The translations under genes and the position numbers were made by a program. A stretch of 64,000 nucleotides of DNA from positions 124,001-188,000 of the forward strand of contig CALHGE010000005.1 in NCBI GenBank assembly GCA_938029725.1, written 5' to 3'. Source of the stretch: an uncultured Flavobacteriaceae bacterium. GTDB taxonomy: Bacteria; Bacteroidota; Bacteroidia; Flavobacteriales; Flavobacteriaceae. Numbering within the stretch: position 1 is the stretch's first letter; each line of letters opens with the position of its first letter. Of this stretch, positions 1 through 9,823 are shown one piece after another. A model generated the notes under the pieces. It saw only the letters and a list, made by a program, of their open reading frames with translations. It was not told where the DNA came from and made no database searches.

Positions 1-238
1 CATTGGTTAAACGTTCTAGGGTATCGTCATGAAAAACAACGGTTTCACCACTTTTCACGTTAAAAACGTCGATTTCAATCATATCCACACCAAATTCCAT
101 TGCTTTTTCAATTGAAGCAATCGTATTTTCAGTCTCATGCCCCATGGCACCTCTATGACCAATAACTAAAGGTTTATTTTCCATACAACTAGATAAAAAG
201 AGCACAACAAATAGACTTACAAACGAAAATATTTTCAT
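1..238 (-). CDS. Glycerophosphodiester phosphodiesterase lipoprotein (3' end outside window)
   Basis: Only the first 79 codons are present; the gene runs off the left edge. The start ATG is at 238-236. The N-terminus has a hydrophobic stretch ending in a lipobox (LSSC), so it is probably an outer-membrane or periplasmic lipoprotein. It is followed by the family signature: an HRG motif (VIGHRGAMG), an EIDV metal-ligand pair and HDDTLERLT. GDPD enzymes hydrolyse glycerophosphodiesters to glycerol-3-phosphate and an alcohol. The gene starts 10 bases after the stop of the GH13 gene on the same strand, so it is probably co-transcribed, although its link to alpha-glucan use is not obvious. Family assignment is firm; substrate is unknown. 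Confidence 0.9.
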   Translation of the reverse strand, partial: MKIFSFVSLFVVLFLSSCMENKPLVIGHRGAMGHETENTIASIEKAMEFGVDMIEIDVFNVKSGETVVFHDDTLERLTN

Positions 239-248
239 AGTAATCGGA

Positions 249-2123
249 TTATTTTAACTCAAAAATAAAAGATTCCAACGGATTAATGGCAACTTGAATT
301 CGACCAATCTCATCTTCGACTTTAAATTTATTTTCGTTTCCGTACAAAGCATCCTTCGAGATATATTCACCGTTTGCCAGATTCCATTTTCGAATAATCT
401 CTTTTGGAATTTTCAACTCAAATTCATACCTCGTATCAGCATCAAAATTGGAAACTACAATAAGTTTTTCATCAGCTGACCAACGAACAAAAGAAAGAAC
501 CCGATGATTGTAATTCTCAGTATGTTCTCGATTGTAATAGTGAACATCTTCGTACGCTCCCATAAGCGCATCGCTATTTATCGTAAAGTTTAGCAATCGT
601 TTATAAAAATCACGAAGGTTTTTTTCTTCTTCTGTGAGTTGCCCCCCGTCAAATTTTCCGTCATTTAGCCACCTTTGATGGCTTGGAACGCCTATATAAT
701 CAAAAATTGATGTTCTTGTAGGTTTTCCATAACCGGCATCTTCTAAACCCGGCTCACCTACTTCTTGTCCGAAATAGATCATAGTAGGTGCGGTACTCAA
801 AGTTGCAGAAACTACCATTGCTGGCTTTCCTTTTAAAGCAGAACTCGCAAAATCTGTACTCGCAATACGTTGTTCGTCATGGTTCTCCAAAAAGTGAAGC
901 ATATGGTGCTCAATATCTTGCAAGCCTTCTTGCACTTTAGGTATATGATCTGTCCAACCATGGCCTTGTATAATATGCTTTATACTATCGTAAAGTTCTA
1001 CTTTATCGTAGAGGTAATCCATTTTTCCCTTTCGAATGTAATCTCTATATAAACTTGGTTGGTACACCTCAGCAAGTAAAAAAGCGTTTGAATTTTTCAT
1101 TTTTACATGAGAATTCATATAACTCCAAAACGCTACAGGAACCATTTCAGCCATATCGTATCGAAAACCATCTACACCCATAGCTAACCAATACAAGGCG
1201 ATATCTTTAAATTTCTTCCAGGAACTGGGAACGTTTTTATCAGACCAAAACTGATAATGCGCCTTATAGTCTTTAGAATCGTAGCCTTCAGGAAGTACAT
1301 CAAAATCATAAGAACCATCTGGCCGAACTCCGTAATTTATTTTTATGGTTTCATACCAATCATTCATATTAGGTTGTGGTGACCGAGCGCCATTTCCTGT
1401 CCATTTCGCCGGAATTTCTTCAAAATTTCCATCTGACAAAATACTCGCAGCGCCACCCAAAGGAAGGTATCCATTTTCCCAATTGGGTACTTTAAACTCC
1501 GCTTCAGGTGCATAATAAAAATTATTATCACGCTCGTATTCTACCAAGGTATTATCAGAAGCGCCAAAAGGCTCTGAACCCTTGGGTGTTGATTTACCTT
1601 CATAATTTCGGGCAACATGATTGGGCACAATATCAATCAGTAGCTTCAAGCCTACGGCATGTGTTCGTGCGATCAATTGTTGAAATTCTTCTAAACGCTT
1701 TTCAGGGTTTTCCGCTAAATCAGGATTAACATTATAGTAATCCTTAACGGCATAAGGTGAACCTGCCCGACCTTTAAAAATATCAGGATCATCACTCGAA
1801 ATACCAAACTGCGAATAATCAGTTATTACACCATGGTGTAGCACTCCTGTATACCAAATATGAGTCACACCAAGGTCTTTGATTTTCTTCAAAGCTTCCG
1901 CTGAGAAGTCGGAAAATTTTCCGACTCCATTTTCTTCCAAAGTTCCCCAAGGCTTGTTGTTTGTATTTGTATTTCCGAATAATCTCGTGAAGACTTGATA
2001 AACTACTTCTTTCTTTTTATTGCGTTGACTTTGCGTCATATTCTCAGCTGAGTTTTTATCTGTTTTACAGCTCAAAAATACTATAGAAATCAGTAAGAAT
2101 AGAATTTTTTTGGCTGTACTCAT
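249..2123 (-). CDS. GH13 alpha-amylase family lipoprotein
   Basis: A 624-residue secreted glycoside hydrolase. The signal peptide ends in a lipobox (VFLSC, Cys19), which suggests anchoring in the outer membrane or periplasm. The four GH13 conserved regions are visible: DIVPNH (164-169), GFRYDMAEM with nucleophile Asp323, AEVY with acid/base Glu352, and FLENHDEQR with Asp416. A C-terminal beta domain follows (about 520-624). GH13 enzymes of this kind cut alpha-1,4-glucans to maltodextrins. It lies downstream of the GH65 and pgmB genes on the same strand and faces a susC-susD pair, so it probably produces or trims maltooligosaccharides for uptake. Exact specificity (alpha-amylase, neopullulanase or similar) cannot be read from the sequence. 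Confidence 0.93.
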   Translation of the reverse strand: MSTAKKILFLLISIVFLSCKTDKNSAENMTQSQRNKKKEVVYQVFTRLFGNTNTNNKPWGTLEENGVGKFSDFSAEALKKIKDLGVTHIWYTGVLHHGVITDYSQFGISSDDPDIFKGRAGSPYAVKDYYNVNPDLAENPEKRLEEFQQLIARTHAVGLKLLIDIVPNHVARNYEGKSTPKGSEPFGASDNTLVEYERDNNFYYAPEAEFKVPNWENGYLPLGGAASILSDGNFEEIPAKWTGNGARSPQPNMNDWYETIKINYGVRPDGSYDFDVLPEGYDSKDYKAHYQFWSDKNVPSSWKKFKDIALYWLAMGVDGFRYDMAEMVPVAFWSYMNSHVKMKNSNAFLLAEVYQPSLYRDYIRKGKMDYLYDKVELYDSIKHIIQGHGWTDHIPKVQEGLQDIEHHMLHFLENHDEQRIASTDFASSALKGKPAMVVSATLSTAPTMIYFGQEVGEPGLEDAGYGKPTRTSIFDYIGVPSHQRWLNDGKFDGGQLTEEEKNLRDFYKRLLNFTINSDALMGAYEDVHYYNREHTENYNHRVLSFVRWSADEKLIVVSNFDADTRYEFELKIPKEIIRKWNLANGEYISKDALYGNENKFKVEDEIGRIQVAINPLESFIFELK

Positions 2124-2304
2124 GCTTTTTGATTCTATCGCCTAAAAAGTAACAATTTTTGAGTCCCTCCCCTTTTCTCTAGGGGAGACACGGGGCAAGA
2201 CAGAAAGGCGTAAATTTAAATTGTTACGCTAACTTTACCTAAAGCCGCAGCCCCAGTACTCTAGACCCTGAAACTAATGAGAGCACCCTTTTTAAGTTGG
2301 AAAA

Positions 2305-4671
2305 TTAAATCTTGATGCTAGTATTTGGTTTAACCACAACACGCTCTCCATGCACACGAATCGACATATCTTCTTTACCGCCTTCCAACTCAAATTTAGA
2401 ACCTTCACTAGAAACGGTCACTTTCAGAATTCGCTTTCTAAAGTTGATTTTGAACGAATATGCTTTCCATTGTTCTGGTATTTTAGGAGTGAAAGATAAT
2501 TTATCTTCAATAACCCGCATTCCACCAAAGCCCTCCACGATACTCATCCACGTTCCTGCCATTGATGTAATATGTAATCCTTCTTCTACCTCTTTATTGT
2601 AGTCATCCAAATCTAAGCGCGATGTGCGTAAATAAAAGGTATAGGCCTGCTGCATGCGGCCTAGTTTTGCTGCCTGAATACTATGAACACAAGGCGATAA
2701 CGAAGATTCATGAACCGTAAAAGGTTCATAGAAATCAAAATGCTTTTCTAACTCTTCGGTTGTGAAATGATCTTCGAAGAGGTAAAACCCCTGTAAAACA
2801 TCAGCTTGCTTAATGTAGGGTGAGCGTAAAATTCTGTCCCAACTCCATTTTTGATTTATCGGACGCTGCGATTTTGATAAATTTTCAACGGTAATTAATT
2901 CTTTATCTAAGAATCCGTCTTGCTGTAAAAAAACATCTTCTTCCTCGGAAAATGGAAAATACATCTGCGCAGCTACGTCCTTCCATTTCGAAGTTTCTAA
3001 GTCGGTCAATTTACTTAGTCCTATAATTCGATTGTAATCTTCAGGGTAGCCATCCTTAACTTTATGTAACTGCTCAATAGCATAGTTTATACACCATTTA
3101 GCCAAATAGTTCGTGTACCAATTATTATTGATATTATTCTCGTATTCGTTCGGACCTGTAACTCCTAGAATAACATACTTGTCTTTCGGCTTAGAAAATG
3201 TAGCTCTTTGCTGCCAAAAACGAGCAATACCAATGAGTACTTCCAATCCCATTTCTGGGATGTAAGAATAGTCTCCTGTGAACCTATAGTAGTTGTAAAT
3301 CGCGAAAGCAATTGCACCATTTCTATGGATTTCCTCAAAAGTAATCTCCCATTCATTATGACATTCCTCGCCATTCATTGTTACCATAGGATACAAGGCA
3401 GCTCCATTTGAAAACCCTAATTTTTCAGCATTTTCAATAGCTTTTTCCAAATGATTGTAGCGATACTCCAAAAGGTTTCTCGCAACATTTTGATCTTTTG
3501 TAGCCATGTAAAATGGTATGCAATATGCTTCGGTATCCCAATAGGTACTTCCTCCATATTTTTCGCCAGTAAAACCTTTTGGCCCTATATTTAATCTAGA
3601 ATCTTTTCCTGAATAGGTTTGATTCAATTGAAAAATATTAAAACGGATAGCCTGTTGCGCTTTCACATCACCTTCGATTGTGATGTCGCTCATTTTCCAG
3701 ATTTCATTCCAAGCTTCTTTCTGCTTTTCTAATAACGCGTCAAAACCGAAGTCAGTTGCTTTCTTCAAAGCCTCTTTTGCTGCTGTAATTAAGTCTTCTT
3801 TTTTATGGTTCGTATCAATTACATAACCGCCAAACTTATGGAGTTCAAGTGTGTCTCCTTTTTTGACTTTTTGAATATAAACATGGGCGATTGAAAGCTC
3901 TTTTTTATTTTCTCTTGGATTTTGTTTCACCAGCTTTCCTTGTAAATACAATTGCGATTGCATAAATGTACAGGTCGCAAAATTCGTCTTCATTGTGCTG
4001 GCTTGTATAAAAGCCTGATTTTCTTCTGAAACGACATCCGTGGTATTCCAAAATTTAGCATCCCAATTACTGTCTTCATTTGTAATTCCAGAATCCAAAT
4101 AGGGTTCTATTTGAATTTCTAAATCACTACACAAAGGTGATATTTGGTATTTAATCGCACCAATCTCATCAATATCTAAACTTAAAAAACGGGTTACCTG
4201 CACCGCAATTTCAGTTCCAGATAAAGTGGTTGCCTGAAAGCTTCTTTGATAAGAGCCTTCCTTCATATTCAATTCTCTCTTGTAATTACTAATTTTTTGG
4301 CAAGTATTCAAATCTAGAACATCACCGTTAATACGAATATTAATACCAATCCAATTAGGAGCGTTAAGCACCTTAGCAAAATATTCAGGATATCCATTTT
4401 TCCACCAACCAACTCTAGTTTTATCGGGGTAATAGACACCTCCAATATAACTACCTTGAAAAGTTTCACCCGAATAATGCTCTTCAAAATTGGCGCGCTG
4501 GCCCATAGCTCCATTACCAATACTAAATAAACTCTCCGAAGATTTAACGCGCTTTTTATCAAAGCCTTCTTCTATAATAGACCAGTTATCTGGTTGTATG
4601 TAATCTTGATTCATTCCTCTAAATACTTTATAATTTAATTCCGCTAAGGCGAGATAATCATTTTGACTCAC
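2305..4671 (-). CDS. GH65 maltose phosphorylase-type glycoside phosphorylase
   Basis: A 788-residue cytoplasmic protein without a signal peptide. The order is N-terminal beta-sandwich, linker, (alpha/alpha)6 barrel and small C-terminal beta domain, the GH65 layout. The motif GEECHNEWEITFEEIHRNG (about 435-453) contains the likely general acid Glu, and VTGPNEYENN plus WSWDRILRSPYIKQADVL are typical of maltose phosphorylases. The expected reaction is maltose + phosphate to glucose + beta-glucose-1-phosphate. The next gene upstream in the transcript, beta-phosphoglucomutase, consumes exactly that product. Kojibiose or trehalose phosphorylase cannot be fully excluded, but the amylase, SusCD and pgmB context favours maltose. 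Confidence 0.92.
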   Translation of the reverse strand: MSQNDYLALAELNYKVFRGMNQDYIQPDNWSIIEEGFDKKRVKSSESLFSIGNGAMGQRANFEEHYSGETFQGSYIGGVYYPDKTRVGWWKNGYPEYFAKVLNAPNWIGINIRINGDVLDLNTCQKISNYKRELNMKEGSYQRSFQATTLSGTEIAVQVTRFLSLDIDEIGAIKYQISPLCSDLEIQIEPYLDSGITNEDSNWDAKFWNTTDVVSEENQAFIQASTMKTNFATCTFMQSQLYLQGKLVKQNPRENKKELSIAHVYIQKVKKGDTLELHKFGGYVIDTNHKKEDLITAAKEALKKATDFGFDALLEKQKEAWNEIWKMSDITIEGDVKAQQAIRFNIFQLNQTYSGKDSRLNIGPKGFTGEKYGGSTYWDTEAYCIPFYMATKDQNVARNLLEYRYNHLEKAIENAEKLGFSNGAALYPMVTMNGEECHNEWEITFEEIHRNGAIAFAIYNYYRFTGDYSYIPEMGLEVLIGIARFWQQRATFSKPKDKYVILGVTGPNEYENNINNNWYTNYLAKWCINYAIEQLHKVKDGYPEDYNRIIGLSKLTDLETSKWKDVAAQMYFPFSEEEDVFLQQDGFLDKELITVENLSKSQRPINQKWSWDRILRSPYIKQADVLQGFYLFEDHFTTEELEKHFDFYEPFTVHESSLSPCVHSIQAAKLGRMQQAYTFYLRTSRLDLDDYNKEVEEGLHITSMAGTWMSIVEGFGGMRVIEDKLSFTPKIPEQWKAYSFKINFRKRILKVTVSSEGSKFELEGGKEDMSIRVHGERVVVKPNTSIKI

Positions 4672-4739
4672 TTGCGGGTTTTACGCTATTCAAATAATAC
4701 CTCAAATACCCCTACCCCCTTGAGGGCGCTATACTAATT

Positions 4740-5396
4740 TCACCTGTTTATTAATTGCTCTAAAAACCTAGTATCCATTTCGGTGAAATCCTTGAAATTA
4801 TATTCTGCCTCCGAAAGAATAGTACTGTCACCAATTCCGATACTTAGCATTTTAGCAGCATTAGCAGCTTGTATTCCAGCAACTGCATCCTCAAAGACCA
4901 CACAATTCTCAGGATGAACACTAAGTTTTTTCGCCGCAATTAAAAACACCTCAGGGTCTGGCTTGGCTTTGGTCACATTATTTCCATCTACAATAAAATC
5001 GAAATAATGCAGCAATTGAACCTTTTCCAATATGGGTCTAGCATTTTTACTGGCAGAACCCAAAGCTATAGGAATTTGCTTCTCCTTAAGAAATTCTAAA
5101 ACTCTTGGAACATCAGGAAGAATTTCTGATGCATTCATCTTTTCGATATATTGGAGATAGTCTATATTTTTTTCTACCATCCAGCGATCAAATTGTTCTT
5201 GATTAGCTTCAACTTTTCCTATATCTAACAAAATTTCTAAGCAGCGTTTTCTGCTCACTCCTTTAAAAAGCTCATTTTGTTCTTCTGTAAATTCAAAGCC
5301 TAGCTCATTGGCTAAATTTCGCCAAGCTAGGAAATGGTATTTTGCGGTGTCAACAATAACTCCATCTAAATCGAATATAAATCCGGTTTTTGTCAT
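4740..5396 (-). CDS. pgmB: Beta-phosphoglucomutase (HAD family)
   Basis: A HAD-superfamily phosphomutase that turns beta-glucose-1-phosphate into glucose-6-phosphate in the cytoplasm. Near the N-terminus is the motif FDLDGVIVDTAKYHFLAW, with the nucleophile Asp and the second Asp, typical of beta-PGM. A cap domain follows, then GSASKNARPIL, the KPDPEVFL lysine and the VFEDAVAGIQAA acidic motif. I chose the ATG at 5396 (MTKTGFIFDLDG). A longer reading frame back to 5441 would add 15 unlikely residues and overlap the LacI gene. It sits 19 bases after the LacI stop and 68 bases before the GH65 gene, forming a maltose-phosphorolysis operon. Confidence 0.94.
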   Translation of the reverse strand: MTKTGFIFDLDGVIVDTAKYHFLAWRNLANELGFEFTEEQNELFKGVSRKRCLEILLDIGKVEANQEQFDRWMVEKNIDYLQYIEKMNASEILPDVPRVLEFLKEKQIPIALGSASKNARPILEKVQLLHYFDFIVDGNNVTKAKPDPEVFLIAAKKLSVHPENCVVFEDAVAGIQAANAAKMLSIGIGDSTILSEAEYNFKDFTEMDTRFLEQLINR

Positions 5397-5415
5397 TTCG
5401 TAAAATAATTGTGAA

Positions 5416-6486
5416 TTAATTAATAGTAGATTCTCGCTCAATTATGGCAGCATCAATAACTTCAGTTCGAAATACTTCCACTTGCTCTTCGTCGTATTCA
5501 GTTTCTACCCTATCTATTAGCATCTCAGCCGCAACTTCTCCCATGCGATCTCCATGCTGAGCGATTGAAGTAAGTCTAGGCACCGCATATTGTGACAATA
5601 ACCCGTTTGTAAAACCTATAAAGGAAATATCCTCAGGTATTCTAAGCCCCATCTTTCGAACTATGCTCATAGCGTGTATCGCCATTATCTCGTTCACCGC
5701 TAATATGGCATCAATTTTATTTGCCTCCAAAAAAGAATCAATACTATCCATATTTTCGTCGTGAGGTAATTCTAAGATTAAATTCTCATCTACCCCTAAG
5801 CCATTATTTATAAGCGCTTTTCTATATCCATTTTCTCTATTCTTATTCACCGTATAAAAAGAACCTGATGAAAACAGTGCTATTCTTTTTTTACCTGATT
5901 TAATCATTTTTTCAACTGCCTGAAAAGCAACCTGTTCATCATTTATAACCACTTTGTCACATTGCACCTCTTCTGTAATGCTGTCAAACAACACCAAAGG
6001 AATTCCCTGATTTGTCACTTCCTTCAAATGATTATAATCGCCTTTAAGTTGTGTTTCACTTGACAGCGCCATGATGAAACCATCGATACTTCCATTGGCG
6101 AGCATTTCCATACTGATCACCTCTTTGTGAAAAGAACCATCAGATATACATGCAATTACATTGTAACCTTTGCTGTTCGCATACTTTTCAATTCCTCTAA
6201 ATACCGTTGTAAAAAAATAGTGGACAATATCAGGTACAACCACCCCAATATTCTTTGTATGCTTGTTTTTGAGGCTAACAGCAATATTATTTGGCTTATA
6301 GTTATAGAGTTTGGCAAAAGCCTGTACCTTTTCTTTGGTATCTCTACCAATTTCTTCGCTATTCTTTAATGCCTTCGATACGGTAGAAATAGAAACCTCA
6401 AGTTCCCTAGCAATATCTTTTAACGTGATTTTTCGTCTCAATTGTATCTTTTTAAAAACATTAATAATCCAATGTAATTGTTTCAA
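5416..6486 (-). CDS. LacI-family regulator of the maltodextrin locus
   Basis: A LacI/GalR repressor-type protein: an N-terminal helix-turn-helix (ITLKDIARELEVSISTVSKAL) and hinge, then a periplasmic-binding-protein-like sugar-binding domain with NIGVVVPDIVHYFF and FIGFTNGLLSQYAVP. It heads the pgmB-GH65-GH13 operon and diverges from susC, so it probably senses maltose or a phosphorylated derivative and controls both transcripts. The start is uncertain. The longest frame uses a TTG at 6486; another TTG at 6441 would give a protein starting MRRKITLKDIA, which fits the family better. No ATG precedes the HTH in frame. Known Bacteroides starch loci use a SusR-type regulator instead; LacI control is common in marine flavobacteria. 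Confidence 0.9.
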   Translation of the reverse strand: MKQLHWIINVFKKIQLRRKITLKDIARELEVSISTVSKALKNSEEIGRDTKEKVQAFAKLYNYKPNNIAVSLKNKHTKNIGVVVPDIVHYFFTTVFRGIEKYANSKGYNVIACISDGSFHKEVISMEMLANGSIDGFIMALSSETQLKGDYNHLKEVTNQGIPLVLFDSITEEVQCDKVVINDEQVAFQAVEKMIKSGKKRIALFSSGSFYTVNKNRENGYRKALINNGLGVDENLILELPHDENMDSIDSFLEANKIDAILAVNEIMAIHAMSIVRKMGLRIPEDISFIGFTNGLLSQYAVPRLTSIAQHGDRMGEVAAEMLIDRVETEYDEEQVEVFRTEVIDAAIIERESTIN

Positions 6487-6805
6487 CTTGTTTTACTAAT
6501 AAAATGTTATTTTTTAACATTTGCACTATCACTAAAGCGTGAATTCTTAAAACTTAAGAGTAAAAATAAAAGCCACTATATTTGGTAAAAAGATAAAATT
6601 TGCTTTTTTTGGTGTAACAAATTACGAAATGCTTAATTTTAAGTAAATTAAACTGATATACTCGTATTTCAGGAAAGTTATCAACACGAAACCGTTTTCG
6701 TAGTTTTTCAATCATCCCCCAAACTTAATTTAACGTTTTTTTTACATATGTTTAACATGTACATTACTAATAGATTTAATTAACTCAATTTTAAACTAAC
6801 AATTT
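6487..6805. promoter_or_regulatory. Divergent promoter region between LacI regulator and susC
   Basis: A 319-base AT-rich gap between divergently transcribed genes. It must hold the promoters for both the regulator operon and susC-susD. There is a near-palindrome with a CG centre (see 6686-6701) and an inverted repeat AAATGTTA/TAACATTT at 6502-6522, next to the regulator start. A TATATTTG at 6577-6584 matches the Bacteroidota -7 consensus TAnnTTTG, but no convincing -33 TTTG is placed before it, so I do not assign promoters precisely. Confidence 0.5.
6686..6701. promoter_or_regulatory. Candidate LacI-type operator upstream of susC
   Basis: The sequence ACGAAACCGTTTTCGT is a 16-base palindrome with one mismatched pair and the central CpG step typical of LacI/GalR operators. 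It lies 104 bases upstream of susC and is the best candidate binding site for the adjacent LacI regulator. This is inference from symmetry and position. Confidence 0.45.
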
Positions 6806-9800
6806 ATGAAGATTAAGCTACTTAAAAGTTTGCTGGTCATGGGAGCATTTTTATGCTTTGGATTTACGCAAGCGCAGGAAGTAACCGGAACCATTTCTGA
6901 TGCCAGTGGCCCTTTACCAGGAGCCAGTGTTATTGAAAAAGGAACAACAAATGGCACACAAACAGATTTCGATGGAAATTACACCATTGAAGTTGGTAGT
7001 GACGCAATATTGGTAATTAGCTACATTGGCTTCAAATCGGCAGAGATAGCTGTGAATGGCCAATCTACAATTAACACAACCTTAGTAGAAGACACAAGTC
7101 AACTAGATGAAGTTGTAGTAATAGGTTACGGTACGCAAAACAGAAGAACGACAACTGGCGCTGTTGAAAGTGTTAAGGCTGAAGAATTTAATAAAGGGGT
7201 AATTGTAAATGCCCAACAATTAATTCAAGGAAAAACAGCAGGTGTTCAGATTTCTGCAACTAGTGGTGAGCCTGGTGCGGCGGTTAATGTTAGAATTCGA
7301 GGTACTTCTTCTGTACGTGCAAATAACAACCCATTATATGTAGTTGACGGTATACCATTAAGTGGTAGTAACACCTCAGCATCTGCCGGTGGAGGAAATA
7401 ATGACCTTGGAACAGCTGCTCCTATAGACCCTCTTAGTTTTTTAAACCCTAGTGACATCGAAAGTATTGATATTCTTAAAGATGCTTCTGCAACCGCTAT
7501 TTATGGTTCTAGAGGTGCAAACGGTGTTGTACTTATTACCACTAAAAGCGGTAAAAGTGGAAAAAGCACTTTAGAATACTCTACTACTTTTTCTGCAGGA
7601 TATATTCCAAACCAACTTGAATTATTATCCTCAGATCAGTTTTTAACAGCTCAAAACACCTTGTCTGGTGGAACTTTTGTTTCAGCAGGTGGGGCTTCTA
7701 ATAGTCAAGAGCAAATTTACAGAACATCTTTCACACAAATTCATAATCTCTCTTATGGAGGCGGAGGCGAAGATGGTAATTATAGAGTTTCTTTAGCTTA
7801 CCAAGACCAAACAGGAGAAGTACAGGATAATACTTTTGATCGTTTGACAGCAAGAATTAATGCAACACAACGTTTTTTCGATAACAAATTAAAAATTGAC
7901 GCGCAAGCAACAATTTCAAATATCGAAAATCAAAGACCTCCAATTACAGACAACCCTAATGCAAGAGGTGATTTATTATCAGCAACTTGGGGCTTTGCTC
8001 CAGACCAAAATTTCCGTGGATCAGGCTCCGGTTTTGAAGGAGGGTTTTTCCAACCATCTGCTGAAAGAAGAAACCCAGTTGCCTTATTAGAACTTACCCG
8101 AAGTGCATCAAGTAATTTTAGAGCCCTAATAAGTGTTGGTGCTACCTATAATTTTACAGACAACTTAAGTTTCAAAACTTCAATAGGTTTGGATAAGTCT
8201 ACTTCATCCTCTTATTCTGTGCAAAGTCCTTATTTTAACTCTTCACAGACCCTAAATCGTGGTAGAGGCACAACGAATGAAAATGATTTGATTAACTCTA
8301 CATGGGAATCTTATTTTAACTATAACAAAGCTTTTGGAGAAAATGTTTTAGATTTAACTCTAGGACATTCATATCAAGAATTTGTTACCGAATCGCTATT
8401 CGTAGAGTCCGCCAACTTTAATACAGTAGATTTGTTTCAGATGGCGAACAACTTGGCCTCTGCTCAGAACTTTACCGCTAATACCTCACAAGAAATAAAT
8501 GAGCTACAATCGTTTTTCTTAAGAGGTAATTACTCCATTGCTGGTAAATACAACTTTTCTGGTACCGTAAGAATAGATGGCTCATCTCGTTTTGGAGATA
8601 ATAATAAGTACGGAACATTCGGAGCTGTAGGTGCAGCTTGGATGATGTCTGAAGAAGATTGGTTTCCAGAATTTTTCGACACGTTTAAGTTAAGAGCTGC
8701 CTATGGTGTAGTAGGTAACCAAGAAGGTCTAGGTTCGAACCAATTTTCTGATAGATCAAGATTCAATACAGGAAACGATAACGGCGATGGTATTTTCAAC
8801 CCTGGTTCATTGCAGCCCGTTGCTTTTCAGAATCCTGACTTAAAATGGGAAGAAACAGAGCAAATTAATATAGGTATTGATTTTGGAATTCTAAACAATA
8901 GAATAAGTGGTTCTTTTGAATTCTATAACAAACTAACCAAAAATTTTCTATTGCAAGTGCAGAGTGCACAGCCAGCTGTAAATCCATTTATATTCACCAA
9001 CGTTGATGGAGAGATTAAAAACTCAGGGGTTGAACTAAACCTTAATGCAATTGTTGTTGAAGGAGAAGATTTTGGATGGGATTTGAACTTAAGTGTAGGT
9101 TACAATGAAAATATCGTTCAGAATTTTGATGGTGCTATTGATACTGGTTCTATAAACGGCCCTGGTTTGACTGGAGCCTTTGCACAAAAATTAGTAGGAG
9201 GTCAACCTTTGTACAGCTTTTTTGTTCAAGATTGGCAAGGTTTAACACCGGTAACAGATCCAAATAATATTGGCGCAACTGAAGGTGTAAATATTTTTGC
9301 AGAAGGTGGCCAACAGTTTATAGGAAAAAGTGCCCTACCAGATGTTACGCTTGGTTTCACACAAAACATACGTTGGAAAAACTGGGATATGAGTGTTTTC
9401 TTTAACGGTTTATTTGGTCAATATGTGTACAACAACAACAGGAATGCATATTTAACTATAGCCAATTTAGCTCAGGGTAGAAATGCAACTACTGATGTAT
9501 TGGATTTTGTTGGAGCAGAGAACCCTATTAACATTCAAGAGGTTTCAAGTAGATTTGTTGAAAACGCTTCTTTTTTAAGACTACAAAATGTAACCTTAGG
9601 CCATAACGTGTCCTTGTCAGATAATAGTGTATTATCAGGACTTAGAATTTATGCTACGGGTCAAAACTTATTTGTTTTTACAGGATACAGCGGCCAAGAC
9701 CCTGAAGTTTCAGTAGATAGAAATTTAAATAATGTACCTTCATTAGGAATAGATTTAACGGCTTTTCCTAGACCAACTACATTCTCTTTAGGTATTAATG

Positions 9801-9811
9801 CAAGGTTTTAA
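6806..9811 (+). CDS. SusC-family TonB-dependent outer-membrane transporter
   Basis: A 1,001-residue SusC/RagA-type transporter. It has a signal peptide ending near TQAQ, a carboxypeptidase-like regulatory beta domain (about 25-100), a TonB-box region (LDEVVVIGYG) and a plug with the signatures VRIRGTSSVRANNNPLYVVDG and DIESIDILKDASATAIYGSRGANGV (given here as separate conserved stretches of one region). A long beta-barrel follows, ending in aromatic F (LGINARF). SusC forms the energy-dependent channel beneath a SusD lid. The divergent GH65/GH13/LacI genes indicate maltooligosaccharide import. The susD gene follows after 12 bases. Confidence 0.96.
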   Translation: MKIKLLKSLLVMGAFLCFGFTQAQEVTGTISDASGPLPGASVIEKGTTNGTQTDFDGNYTIEVGSDAILVISYIGFKSAEIAVNGQSTINTTLVEDTSQLDEVVVIGYGTQNRRTTTGAVESVKAEEFNKGVIVNAQQLIQGKTAGVQISATSGEPGAAVNVRIRGTSSVRANNNPLYVVDGIPLSGSNTSASAGGGNNDLGTAAPIDPLSFLNPSDIESIDILKDASATAIYGSRGANGVVLITTKSGKSGKSTLEYSTTFSAGYIPNQLELLSSDQFLTAQNTLSGGTFVSAGGASNSQEQIYRTSFTQIHNLSYGGGGEDGNYRVSLAYQDQTGEVQDNTFDRLTARINATQRFFDNKLKIDAQATISNIENQRPPITDNPNARGDLLSATWGFAPDQNFRGSGSGFEGGFFQPSAERRNPVALLELTRSASSNFRALISVGATYNFTDNLSFKTSIGLDKSTSSSYSVQSPYFNSSQTLNRGRGTTNENDLINSTWESYFNYNKAFGENVLDLTLGHSYQEFVTESLFVESANFNTVDLFQMANNLASAQNFTANTSQEINELQSFFLRGNYSIAGKYNFSGTVRIDGSSRFGDNNKYGTFGAVGAAWMMSEEDWFPEFFDTFKLRAAYGVVGNQEGLGSNQFSDRSRFNTGNDNGDGIFNPGSLQPVAFQNPDLKWEETEQINIGIDFGILNNRISGSFEFYNKLTKNFLLQVQSAQPAVNPFIFTNVDGEIKNSGVELNLNAIVVEGEDFGWDLNLSVGYNENIVQNFDGAIDTGSINGPGLTGAFAQKLVGGQPLYSFFVQDWQGLTPVTDPNNIGATEGVNIFAEGGQQFIGKSALPDVTLGFTQNIRWKNWDMSVFFNGLFGQYVYNNNRNAYLTIANLAQGRNATTDVLDFVGAENPINIQEVSSRFVENASFLRLQNVTLGHNVSLSDNSVLSGLRIYATGQNLFVFTGYSGQDPEVSVDRNLNNVPSLGIDLTAFPRPTTFSLGINARF

Positions 9812-9823
9812 TAAAAAAATAAA

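Noticed and set aside
2167-2187. CTCCCC/GGGGAG hairpin between the GH65 and GH13 genes
   Set aside because: The stem is only six base pairs, has no T run on the transcribed strand and lies in an operon gap. Too weak to call a terminator.
6127-6369. Small open frames inside the LacI gene on the opposite strand
   Set aside because: They are shadows of the regulator coding sequence, with no family motifs and poor starts. The same holds for other short antisense frames, such as 43267-43554 and 60141-60371.
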